From NCBI RefSeq assembly GCF_017745095.1, contig NZ_JAGHZZ010000022.1, positions 1 to 64,000 on the forward strand: a stretch of 64,000 nt of DNA. The letters run 5' to 3'. This document shows positions 8,696-16,046 of this stretch, one piece after another (the stretch's first letter is position 1; each line of letters begins with the position of its first letter). The translations under genes and the position numbers were made by a program. The notes beneath the pieces were generated by a model. The model made no database searches, was not told the origin of the DNA, and was given only the letters and a program-made list of their open reading frames with translations. This DNA is from Sporocytophaga sp. Its GTDB lineage: Bacteria > Bacteroidota > Bacteroidia > Cytophagales > Cytophagaceae.

Positions 8696-10023
8696 TGGTA
8701 GAGATAGAAGATAATATTAGAAGGAGTGATGCTGTACATGAAATGATGGCCCGCACTCCTCCATGGATTGCAAGGACTGGTAGCATATTACTGTTTGTAT
8801 GGTTTTGTATATTGCTAGCATTAAGTTTTATTATAAAGTATCCTGAAATACTTGATGGACCTATTAATATTACTACTAAAACTCCTCCCGCAGAATTGGT
8901 AGCCAAAGCAAACGGGAGGATTAACCTTTTGGTAGCGAATAATGATATGGTCAGTAAAGATCAGATTATAGCCTATATAAAAAATCCAGCCTCTTTTGAT
9001 GAGGTGGTGAGACTGAATAAGCTCATGCCTTTTTTCGGTGACCTGGTAAATAATCCGACTAAAATTAGGTCTAAAATGGATTCTATTCCTAACCTTACTA
9101 ATCTCGGACAGGTCCAGAATGCCTATAATGCTTTTGTCAGTAAGTTGTTTGCATATGACCTAACTTATACACTTGAAAAAAATAAGAGGCTTGTCCAAAG
9201 TAATCTTGAACAGGTAGGAACTTTAGAAAGAAAAGCTATTCTTCTGGATGAAAAGGATATGGTTCTTCAACAAGAATTACAGATTGCTGAAGATAATTTT
9301 AAAAAGGATCAGTCATTGTATGAAAGAGGACATATCTCCAAACTTGATTATGATGCATCCAAGACTAATTTCCTTCAGACTAGGAAGAATATACAGAATA
9401 ATAGACAAGCATTGATTGAAAACAGGCAAAATCTTCAGCATCTATCTTATAGTAATAATGAACTGACTTTAAGTGATAAGGAGCAAAAAGAGTCCCTTAA
9501 TGTAGGAATAAAGGGCTCTTATAATATTCTGGTTTCAGAGCTTAAAGCCTTTAAAGAAGAGTTCTTTATGACTTCTCCAATTTATGGAAATGTTACCTTC
9601 TTTGATGTATGGAATAACAATCAGTTTGTAAATAAAGGTGATCAGGTAGCATTCATAGTAACAGATTCAAAAGATATATTAGGTAAGCTGCAGGTAAAGG
9701 GTAACAAATTCGGTAAAGTAAAATTAGGGCAAAAAGTAAGAGTGAAGCTGAATAGCTACCCAATGTCTGAATATGGAATCTTGTTTGGAAAAGTCAGTAA
9801 CATATCCAAGGTCAATAAGAATAATGTTTATGTTATTGATGTGGATCTTCCTGATACACTTATTACAACTTATAAGAAACATATTCCTTATAAGCATGAA
9901 ATGAAAGGTCTTGGTGAAATCATTACTGAGAACATGAGTATTATTGAAAGAATATTCTATCACATGAGATCTATTGGAAGAAAAGAATATATCGGTGACG
10001 AAGAACTGCAAAAAAAGCCATGA
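8695..10023 (+). CDS. HlyD-family periplasmic adaptor of the type I exporter
   Basis: 442 residues. A short cytosolic N-terminus (residues 1-27) leads into one transmembrane helix (about 28-50), then a lipoyl-like half motif (AKANGRINLLVANNDMVSKDQIIAYI), a long helical hairpin (about 150-270, with many Gln/Lys/Glu heptads), the second lipoyl half (TSPIYGNVTFFDVWNNNQFVNKGDQVAFIV) and a beta-barrel region. This is the membrane fusion protein that joins the ABC exporter to an outer-membrane channel. It is translationally coupled at both ends: its start overlaps the exporter's stop and its TGA overlaps the next gene's ATG. The TolC-like partner is probably the gene at 13503. Confidence 0.9.
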   Translation: MVEIEDNIRRSDAVHEMMARTPPWIARTGSILLFVWFCILLALSFIIKYPEILDGPINITTKTPPAELVAKANGRINLLVANNDMVSKDQIIAYIKNPASFDEVVRLNKLMPFFGDLVNNPTKIRSKMDSIPNLTNLGQVQNAYNAFVSKLFAYDLTYTLEKNKRLVQSNLEQVGTLERKAILLDEKDMVLQQELQIAEDNFKKDQSLYERGHISKLDYDASKTNFLQTRKNIQNNRQALIENRQNLQHLSYSNNELTLSDKEQKESLNVGIKGSYNILVSELKAFKEEFFMTSPIYGNVTFFDVWNNNQFVNKGDQVAFIVTDSKDILGKLQVKGNKFGKVKLGQKVRVKLNSYPMSEYGILFGKVSNISKVNKNNVYVIDVDLPDTLITTYKKHIPYKHEMKGLGEIITENMSIIERIFYHMRSIGRKEYIGDEELQKKP

Positions 10024-11222
10024 AAAAGTCAAAGAGAATATTATTTCTGGGTGGTTCAAAATTTCAGATTCCGCCTATCATATATGCCAAAGCGCAAGGT
10101 CATCATGTAATAACATGCGATTATCTTCCTGAGAATCCCGGGCATCAGTTTGCAGACGAATATTGTAATCTTAGCACCACTGATTTTGATGCTGTTTTAC
10201 AGCTGGCAAAAGAAAGAAATGTAGATGGTATTGTCGCTTATGCTTCAGATCCGGCTGCACCAACTCAAGCTTATGTGGCAAATGAGATGGGACTTCCTTC
10301 CAATCCTTATGAATCAGTAAAGATACTTGCCAGGAAAGATCTATTCAGAGACTTTTTATCTAAGCATAATTTCTATGTTCCAAAGTCAAGAAGCTTTTAT
10401 TCCTTAAAAGATTCATTAAGCTGGTTCAGAGAAATCAAAAAGCCAGTAATTGTAAAACCTGTAGATTCATCAGGAAGTAAAGGTGTTACTAAAATATTTG
10501 ATGAAAGCCAGCTTGAAGAGTCGTTCAACTATGCACTATCTTTTAGCAGAGAAAAGAAGGTAGCTATCGAAGAGTTTTTTGTCAGAGACGGGTATCAGGT
10601 TGCAGGAGATGGTTTTGTTGTAAATGGAAAACTTGCATTCAGATGCTGGGCGAATGAACATTTCGATAAGCTTTGTAATCCATTTGTTCCTATTGGTGAA
10701 AGTTTCCCTTCGATCATGACGGAGAAAACACTGGAACAAGCTCATAGAGAGACACAGAGGCTGCTTGATTTATTAAATATAACACAAGGTGCATTGAACT
10801 TTGACTTTCATTATGATAAAAACGGTGATTTTTCTTTTCTTGAATTAGGGCCTAGAAACGGAGGCAATCTTATACCAGAAGTGATAAGGTATTCTACTAA
10901 TGTAGATCTTGTCAAATATACGGTGGACTCAGCCTTGGGGATTGATTGTTCTGAGTTATCTCAGATTGAAGCAACAGGTTTTCATTCATCTTATATGTTA
11001 CATGCTCTGGAGGATGGAATTGTTAAAGATATCTGGTATAGCAAGGAGATAAGAGAGAATATTCTGGAAGAAAGCATTTTTATTAAAAAAGGAGATAAGG
11101 TTAGCAGGTTCAATGGATCTAATCACACTCTTGGAACAATGATTATGAAATTCGAATCAAGGGATGAAATGATAGAAAAGATGGACAACATGGAAAAATA
11201 TCTTAAAGTAGTGTTAGAGTAA
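10020..11222 (+). CDS. ATP-grasp ligase (carbamoyl-phosphate-synthase-like fold)
   Basis: 400 residues. The N-terminal pre-grasp domain opens with RILFLGGSKFQ, residues about 105-300 hold the ATP-grasp domain (KPVIVKPVDSSGSKGV for the nucleotide loop, GALNFDFHYDKNG and LGPRNGGN for the Mg-ATP site), and a C-terminal subdomain closes the protein. ATP-grasp enzymes activate a carboxylate as acyl phosphate and join it to an amine, thiol or hydroxyl; related members make dipeptides, amides and esters in natural-product clusters. Here the ATGA overlap with the HlyD gene ties it firmly to the export operon, which is unusual for a housekeeping ligase. One candidate role is adding a residue or amine to the free C-terminal glycine of the peptide at 12129; this is inference. 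It could instead be a nucleotide-sugar or amino-acid enzyme. Confidence 0.8.
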   Translation: MKKSKRILFLGGSKFQIPPIIYAKAQGHHVITCDYLPENPGHQFADEYCNLSTTDFDAVLQLAKERNVDGIVAYASDPAAPTQAYVANEMGLPSNPYESVKILARKDLFRDFLSKHNFYVPKSRSFYSLKDSLSWFREIKKPVIVKPVDSSGSKGVTKIFDESQLEESFNYALSFSREKKVAIEEFFVRDGYQVAGDGFVVNGKLAFRCWANEHFDKLCNPFVPIGESFPSIMTEKTLEQAHRETQRLLDLLNITQGALNFDFHYDKNGDFSFLELGPRNGGNLIPEVIRYSTNVDLVKYTVDSALGIDCSELSQIEATGFHSSYMLHALEDGIVKDIWYSKEIRENILEESIFIKKGDKVSRFNGSNHTLGTMIMKFESRDEMIEKMDNMEKYLKVVLE

Positions 11223-11239
11223 AAGTTTTTATGAGTGTA

Positions 11240-11255
11240 TGTAACTTTTGTTACA
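11240..11255. promoter_or_regulatory. 16-bp perfect palindrome upstream of the oxygenase/precursor unit
   Basis: TGTAACTTTTGTTACA, a perfect inverted repeat (TGTAAC, TTTT spacer, GTTACA), 70 bp before the start codon at 11326. The second copy, with one base changed, is at 5377-5392 upstream of the other plus-strand unit. The pair suggests a shared regulator or shared promoter for the cluster. As RNA it could also form a weak hairpin just after the ATP-grasp gene. Confidence 0.5.
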
Positions 11256-11325
11256 GAGTTCTAGCATGTTCAGATTTAATTTAGCTTTATAATTATTCGT
11301 TAATTAATTTTTAAACTAAATATTC

Positions 11326-12078
11326 ATGTCACCTACTTTTATAAAAGATATCAGCTACTCTAAATCAAAAGACTTTCCGGAACAATTGAAGAAATTGATT
11401 AAAGAAACTAAGGTTGTACATTTAAGAGATCTTCCTGAAAATATAGACTATAAAGAGTTTTATTCTGAACTTGTTCTTCAGTTGGGAGATATTGTGGGGA
11501 TAGGTGAAGATGCATTGACAGGAAATTCCAATCAGGAACAATGGACAGATATAAGATACGATAAAGCTAAGGAGAATACATTCCGCCATAGTAATACCAG
11601 ACAACCATTGCATACGGATGCTGCATATGCAAGCTTTGATCTAGATGTAAATTTTTTCTTTTGTTTGGAAAATGCTGAATTAGGAGGAGCGACAACGTTT
11701 GTGGATGCTGAATCTATCATATACATCCTTTCAAAGTATGAACCTGAGCTGTTTAATAGAATTCAGAAAACAGAAGTAAAGTTTGGTAAAGGTGAGGATC
11801 AGAGAAAGACAAGAAAGATCATATATACAGAAGACTCAGTGCTTAAGTTAAACTGGAATTATTATAGAGTTTCTCCAGAGAACACTGATGAGGCAAAGGC
11901 ATTATCTGAGGATTTTCATAATTTTCTTGAAAACAGAATTGTAGCTGCTGGATTGCAAACTCCTATATCATTAAAGGTCGGTGATGGCTTGTTTTTTCAC
12001 GATACTACTATATTGCATGGAAGAAATTCTTTCTTTGGAGAAAGATGTCTGATCAAAGGTGGGTTTAACTTTAACTGA
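11326..12078 (+). CDS. Fe(II)/2-oxoglutarate-dependent oxygenase (TauD/clavaminate-synthase type)
   Basis: 250 residues. The iron-binding facial triad is visible as His96-x-Asp98 (QPLHTDAAY) and His231 (DTTILHGRNSF); Arg233 or Arg240 is a candidate for 2-oxoglutarate binding. FFFCLENAELGGATTFVDA is the typical strand segment after HxD. This family hydroxylates, desaturates or halogenates unactivated carbons, often on amino acids, free or bound to carriers. It begins a new unit 104 bp after the ATP-grasp gene and lies 50 bp upstream of the putative precursor peptide, so its substrate is probably that peptide or a residue joined to it (inference). Confidence 0.85.
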   Translation: MSPTFIKDISYSKSKDFPEQLKKLIKETKVVHLRDLPENIDYKEFYSELVLQLGDIVGIGEDALTGNSNQEQWTDIRYDKAKENTFRHSNTRQPLHTDAAYASFDLDVNFFFCLENAELGGATTFVDAESIIYILSKYEPELFNRIQKTEVKFGKGEDQRKTRKIIYTEDSVLKLNWNYYRVSPENTDEAKALSEDFHNFLENRIVAAGLQTPISLKVGDGLFFHDTTILHGRNSFFGERCLIKGGFNFN

Positions 12079-12128
12079 TTACAGCATCAATATAATACTT
12101 ATACAGAAATAGATTTAATTATTTTAAC

Positions 12129-12302
12129 ATGGAAAATTTAGACGAAAAAGCATCCGAAAAGCCTGAAGTGCCTAAGGAAAATGAAGGTTCTGAGTCAAAA
12201 GGGAAGAAAAAGAAAGTTTCTCTTTCTGAATTCAAAGTTAAGAGCTTCGTGACTGACGTAAAAGTCGAGCAGATGCAGTTCCTAAAAACTGCAGGAGGTT
12301 AA
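12129..12302 (+). CDS. Putative RiPP leader/scaffold peptide ending in Gly-Gly with no core
   Basis: A 57-residue peptide, very hydrophilic and Lys/Glu-rich at the N-terminus, then KKKKVSLSEFKVKSFVT and a C-terminal FLKTAGG followed at once by TAA and TAG. The LSxFKVxSFVT...GG layout is what I know from leaders of Bacteroidota lanthipeptides (pinensin-like) that C39 exporters cut after GG. Relative to the GG, positions -7 (Phe) and -12 (Val) are hydrophobic as expected; -4 is Thr rather than the usual Leu/Met. What is missing is any core: shifting frame at the end gives only 5-8 more codons with no Cys and no Ser/Thr-rich stretch. It has no clear Shine-Dalgarno sequence, as is usual here. It lies between an oxygenase and a glycosyltransferase gene. 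Confidence is high that it is a real gene, lower for its role. Confidence 0.75.
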   Translation: MENLDEKASEKPEVPKENEGSESKGKKKKVSLSEFKVKSFVTDVKVEQMQFLKTAGG

Positions 12303-12350
12303 TAGTATCAATTAAGTAAAATTCAGATTTATTTCTATTTCATTTCATTC

Positions 12351-13463
12351 ATGGATAAAGTGCCGGAAGTTTCATGTATATGTATCACTCACAATAGAGT
12401 TGATATGTTCAGGAGAGCAAAGAAGTGTTTCTTGAATCAGACCTATGAAAATAAAGAATTAGTGGTTTTGTTTGAAAATGATCCTGCTACTGAAGAACAT
12501 GTTAGAAATTCTTCTGAATATTCATATTTTGAGCTCCATGAATTGCCAGAGGCCTTTCCATTTATCATTGTTCAGTTTGAAGATGAAAACGGGGAGGCCT
12601 ATAATTCTGCTCTGAGACAAAAAGCATTGTTAAGAAACAATGATGGTCATGTCTTAACTTACATTAACAGCAAATGGGAATACATGTACATTAGTCCTTT
12701 AGTTTATGAGTTTACACTTATTCCTGTTAATGATTATTCATTTAAGCTATTGTGGAATGAATTGTGGGTAAATATTAATAAAGATGGATCTGTCATATTA
12801 ACAGCCCATGAAACGGATGCTCTAATTTATGGAAGCACTGAATTAGTTGACACATCCGTACGTCTGGACCTTAAATGCTTTGAGCCTAACAACAGAAGTT
12901 TAGAAAGATACGGCTGGGAGAAAAAGGCAGTGAGGCCTAATGCTGATAGCAATATTGTTTTCTACAAAGTGATGGCAAAGCAAAGGATGTCTCTTGGAAT
13001 GAAGAGAAACCTTTCTATAAGAGCAGCTCATGGTGAGTATATATGTGTCTGGGATGATGATGATTATTATTCTGAAAATAGAATATCCAATCAGATGAAT
13101 TTTCTTCGGTTCTCTGAGAAAATGGCTTGTTCTCTCGCCTATGAGATATTTTTTGATCATAATTCTGGAAGGGCTTACTATAATTTTGAACGTTCTACTG
13201 GTCATGAAAACTCGCTTCTTTTCAGTAAAAAAGATGCAGGTCAATATGGCAATCTGAATGTAGAGGAAGATACTCCGCTATTGCTTAATTTCTATAACAG
13301 AAATCAACTTGCCATAATGGATGATCCTGAACTGTATGTCTATAATTTTCATAAAAGAAATACCTGTACGAATTCTCACTTTCAGATGTTTATAGGAAGA
13401 TCAACCCTTCTTGATAATGAATATACTTTAAAGATAAAAGAGCTTCTTGAATTGCCCGTGTAA
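12351..13463 (+). CDS. Family 2 glycosyltransferase with a ~145-residue insertion in the GT-A fold
   Basis: 370 residues. The first 45 are a normal family 2 start (VSCICITHNRVDMFRRA, FLNQTY-N-ELVVL). The expected continuation, RMSLGMKRNLSIRAAHGEYI with the metal site VWDDDDYY, appears only at about residue 207. Between them lies an insertion (about 50-200) rich in Trp, Tyr and strands (WEYMYISPLVYEF, WNELWVNIN-DGS), which I do not recognise but which resembles a small beta domain. The acceptor region then ends in a short helix. It starts 48 bp after the precursor peptide and in the same reading frame. Context suggests it glycosylates the cluster's product, with the insertion as a possible leader- or acceptor-binding module (inference). 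Confidence 0.75.
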   Translation: MDKVPEVSCICITHNRVDMFRRAKKCFLNQTYENKELVVLFENDPATEEHVRNSSEYSYFELHELPEAFPFIIVQFEDENGEAYNSALRQKALLRNNDGHVLTYINSKWEYMYISPLVYEFTLIPVNDYSFKLLWNELWVNINKDGSVILTAHETDALIYGSTELVDTSVRLDLKCFEPNNRSLERYGWEKKAVRPNADSNIVFYKVMAKQRMSLGMKRNLSIRAAHGEYICVWDDDDYYSENRISNQMNFLRFSEKMACSLAYEIFFDHNSGRAYYNFERSTGHENSLLFSKKDAGQYGNLNVEEDTPLLLNFYNRNQLAIMDDPELYVYNFHKRNTCTNSHFQMFIGRSTLLDNEYTLKIKELLELPV

Positions 13464-13502
13464 CTTTAATATTTAGTTTCTGCAAGTTGTTGAGTGAGGT
13501 AA

Positions 13503-14861
13503 ATGAACAGTAGGTTAAAAATAATCGTTATATTTTTTTTATTTGTTGCCGGAACTAAATCATATGCTCAGAATAAGTTAAATCTTGATGCATTGATAGC
13601 TCTGGCAATAAAGCAAGATTTTTCTGTTCAACTTATAGAACAGGAACTTAATAAAGCCCAGATAGAGCAAAGAATAACCAGATCCAGTATTTTGCCAACG
13701 GTTAGTTTTAATAACTGGAATGGTTATTATGATGGTAGATATTATGATCCTTTAAAGAATGATTTTTTCTATAATCCTACCCTTGTAGGAAATATGGGGC
13801 TTACGTCTACGTGGGGGATATATAATGGAGGTTATAGAAATACAAAACTTTCCATAGACCATATCAATATCAATATACAATTGCTCAATCTTGAAAAGAA
13901 GAAAAGAGAAATAAGCAGGGAAGTGATTGGTCTGTATAGTGCCATAGTCCAGGCAAATAATCTTATTGATATTTACCAGAAAAAAATAGATCTGTATGCT
14001 ACAGAGACAACAAGAATAAAAGAGCTGTACTTACTTGAAAAAGTTACTGCAGTTGACACTTCTGTTGTTGCATTGACAAGAATTGATGCAGAGGATAAAC
14101 AACTTCAACTTAAATACAAGCTTGAATTGGATCTTCATCAGCTAGGATTGCTAACTAATGAGAACTTATTGCTTAGCGATATTGAAAGCAATCCTGAATT
14201 TAGCTTTGATCAGTTTGATCAGAATGAATCGGTATACAGTATTTACGATGATACGACAGCGCTCAAAAATTCCTCTATCAGCTACAGAATTAAAAGTTTA
14301 GAAATTGAGAAAGCCCGATATTCTACAGAGTTACAGAAAGCACAGTTTAAACCATCGGTAAAATTTGAAGCAGGACTGAATACAGGTTACTCTTCTAATC
14401 TCAGGAATGAAGCTGCCAATAGAAACTCTGAGGGTAAATATGTTTTCTTAAAACAGTTTGAAAGCAATAGATATAATTCTACAAGTTTAAATATCTATAT
14501 CCCTGTATTTGATAGAAGAAACAGGCTTCTGGAGCGTCAAAACAGAGTGGGAGAAAATATTGCCAAGATCGAAGAGGCACAGACTGGAAGAAAGATTTTT
14601 ATAAAGTATTCTTTGGCCAAAAAAGAGCTAGGAGTAAAATATAAGAAACTGAAAATTTCTCAGGTACAGGTAACAGAGATTAATAAACTTCTTATAAACT
14701 ATAAGGAGCGATTTGCGCTTGGAAGATTACGTGTCAATGATCTTTTGATTGCTAATGAAAAGTTGATTGATGGTGAAATAAATTTTAGCAACAATTACTT
14801 CGAATTTTATAAAGCCCTTAAAACCTTTGAGCTTGATTATACAGGCAATCTCAGTTTCTGA
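13503..14861 (+). CDS. TolC-like outer-membrane channel of the type I exporter
   Basis: 452 residues with a signal peptide (residues 1-22, hydrophobic IVIFFLFVAGTKSYA then Q). Two long-helix/strand repeats follow, with typical openings LNLDALIALAIKQDFSVQLIEQEL and the later KNSSISYRIKSLEIEKARYSTEL, separated by beta-barrel strands. This is the outer membrane efflux protein family (PF02321). It is the last gene of the plus-strand set and completes a peptidase-ABC/adaptor/channel secretion system with the genes at 6503 and 8695. It ends 7 bp before the convergent DUF1080 gene. Confidence 0.88.
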   Translation: MNSRLKIIVIFFLFVAGTKSYAQNKLNLDALIALAIKQDFSVQLIEQELNKAQIEQRITRSSILPTVSFNNWNGYYDGRYYDPLKNDFFYNPTLVGNMGLTSTWGIYNGGYRNTKLSIDHININIQLLNLEKKKREISREVIGLYSAIVQANNLIDIYQKKIDLYATETTRIKELYLLEKVTAVDTSVVALTRIDAEDKQLQLKYKLELDLHQLGLLTNENLLLSDIESNPEFSFDQFDQNESVYSIYDDTTALKNSSISYRIKSLEIEKARYSTELQKAQFKPSVKFEAGLNTGYSSNLRNEAANRNSEGKYVFLKQFESNRYNSTSLNIYIPVFDRRNRLLERQNRVGENIAKIEEAQTGRKIFIKYSLAKKELGVKYKKLKISQVQVTEINKLLINYKERFALGRLRVNDLLIANEKLIDGEINFSNNYFEFYKALKTFELDYTGNLSF

Positions 14862-14868
14862 TTTTGGT

Positions 14869-15738
14869 TTAAAAGTAGCCCGCATATTCAGAAGGAAGGT
14901 TATTTATAGGTTTTATCTGTATATCTTTGAAATATACTTCAGCAGCTTCGCTTTGTAACTGTATTCTACCTTTTGTTAATGGTTTAAGAATGCCATCCAC
15001 ATAAGATGAATTGGATAGTGCCATTACGACTTTGCCATTTACGATGTGCAGACTTTTGTCCCCATATGTGATTAGCTCCAATTCATTCCATTTATTATCA
15101 GGGAGCTCGTTATTACTTCCTGCCTTGCAATAATTGCCTGCAGAGGTTCCTGATCCAAATGAAGTCAAGATACCCTTTTGAGTAAATGTATATGGTTGGT
15201 TATCGGTTTCTTTTATGGCTTTAATATTTATTTTGGAATTGGCTATACACCAATAATCTCCCATACTTTCTTCGATGATCTGAAACTCTTGAGACAACAT
15301 CCACGATCTCCAATAGTCAACGCCACATTCTCCTTGGGAATGATATAGAATTCCTGAATCTTTTGCTTCATTTAATCTTGGTATCCATTTTTTAGTACCC
15401 CACTTTACCTTTAGTTTGAAATGATAGTTTTCAAATGATTCTTTAGTATAAACACATCCATAAATTTCCCCTGAAATCCTTAGCACTGGTTCTCCATTTT
15501 CTTCAATAACAGAAAATACATTGTTGATATTTTTATTATAACCTATTGGCTTTAGTAAGTCTCCGGAATCATTTACTGGAGCTTCTCCTTTATAGCCATC
15601 TTTATGCGGAAAGCTTAAATATATATCCCATTTTGATAGATTTTTATCAAGCAATGTGATCCACTGAGCTTTACGTCCACTTGCTCCTATAAATATTATT
15701 AGGATTATGACTGATGAAATGATGATAAGCTTTTTCAT
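14869..15738 (-). CDS. DUF1080 (3-keto-disaccharide hydrolase-type) secreted protein
   Basis: 289 residues with an N-terminal hydrophobic segment (residues 4-20) that is a signal peptide or anchor. The body matches the DUF1080 / PF06439 concanavalin-like fold: ITLLDKNLSKWDIYL at the start, ENYHFKLKVKWG, DSGILYHS, SQEFQIIE, NKWNELELITYGDKSLHIVNGKVV and a final GRIQLQSEAAEVYFKDIQIKPI. Members cleave 3-ketoglucosides or bind glycans in the periplasm. It converges on the TolC-like gene and is probably not part of that cluster. Substrate unknown. Confidence 0.85.
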   Translation of the reverse strand: MKKLIIISSVIILIIFIGASGRKAQWITLLDKNLSKWDIYLSFPHKDGYKGEAPVNDSGDLLKPIGYNKNINNVFSVIEENGEPVLRISGEIYGCVYTKESFENYHFKLKVKWGTKKWIPRLNEAKDSGILYHSQGECGVDYWRSWMLSQEFQIIEESMGDYWCIANSKINIKAIKETDNQPYTFTQKGILTSFGSGTSAGNYCKAGSNNELPDNKWNELELITYGDKSLHIVNGKVVMALSNSSYVDGILKPLTKGRIQLQSEAAEVYFKDIQIKPINNLPSEYAGYF

Positions 15739-16046
15739 GATTGTTATAAATTCGCATAAATATAATAATATGATGGATGATCCATGCTATTTATTTATAG
15801 TAGAATAGCCCCTTTTACTTATTGTAAAAGTTATTTTGTGTTTGAAAAATCCTAAATTGTAAAAAAATAATCCTTTGTAGAGTCTTAGGTTTATGTGTAC
15901 TTAATTGTTTGTCTGATTGGAGATTATATTCAAAATTATTAGAGTGGTAATATGTCCTTTTCTTTTAGAAAAAATCCATTTTTTGAAGAATGTGGAAAAC
16001 TGAAACAGGAATGCTTCGTACATTACTATAGCTAAAAGGTCACCCT
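15739..16046. other. Intergenic region between divergent genes
   Basis: About 308 AT-rich bases between the DUF1080 gene (minus) and the histidine kinase (plus). It must carry promoters for both, but I could not find a convincing TTG-N19-TAnnTTTG pair. No ORF with coding character is visible. Confidence 0.5.

Noticed and set aside
12303-12350. Hidden core peptide after the GG by stop readthrough or frameshift
   Set aside because: Readthrough gives a Tyr/Phe/Ile stretch that runs into the glycosyltransferase; the other two frames stop within 5-8 codons. None has Cys or a Ser/Thr-rich core.
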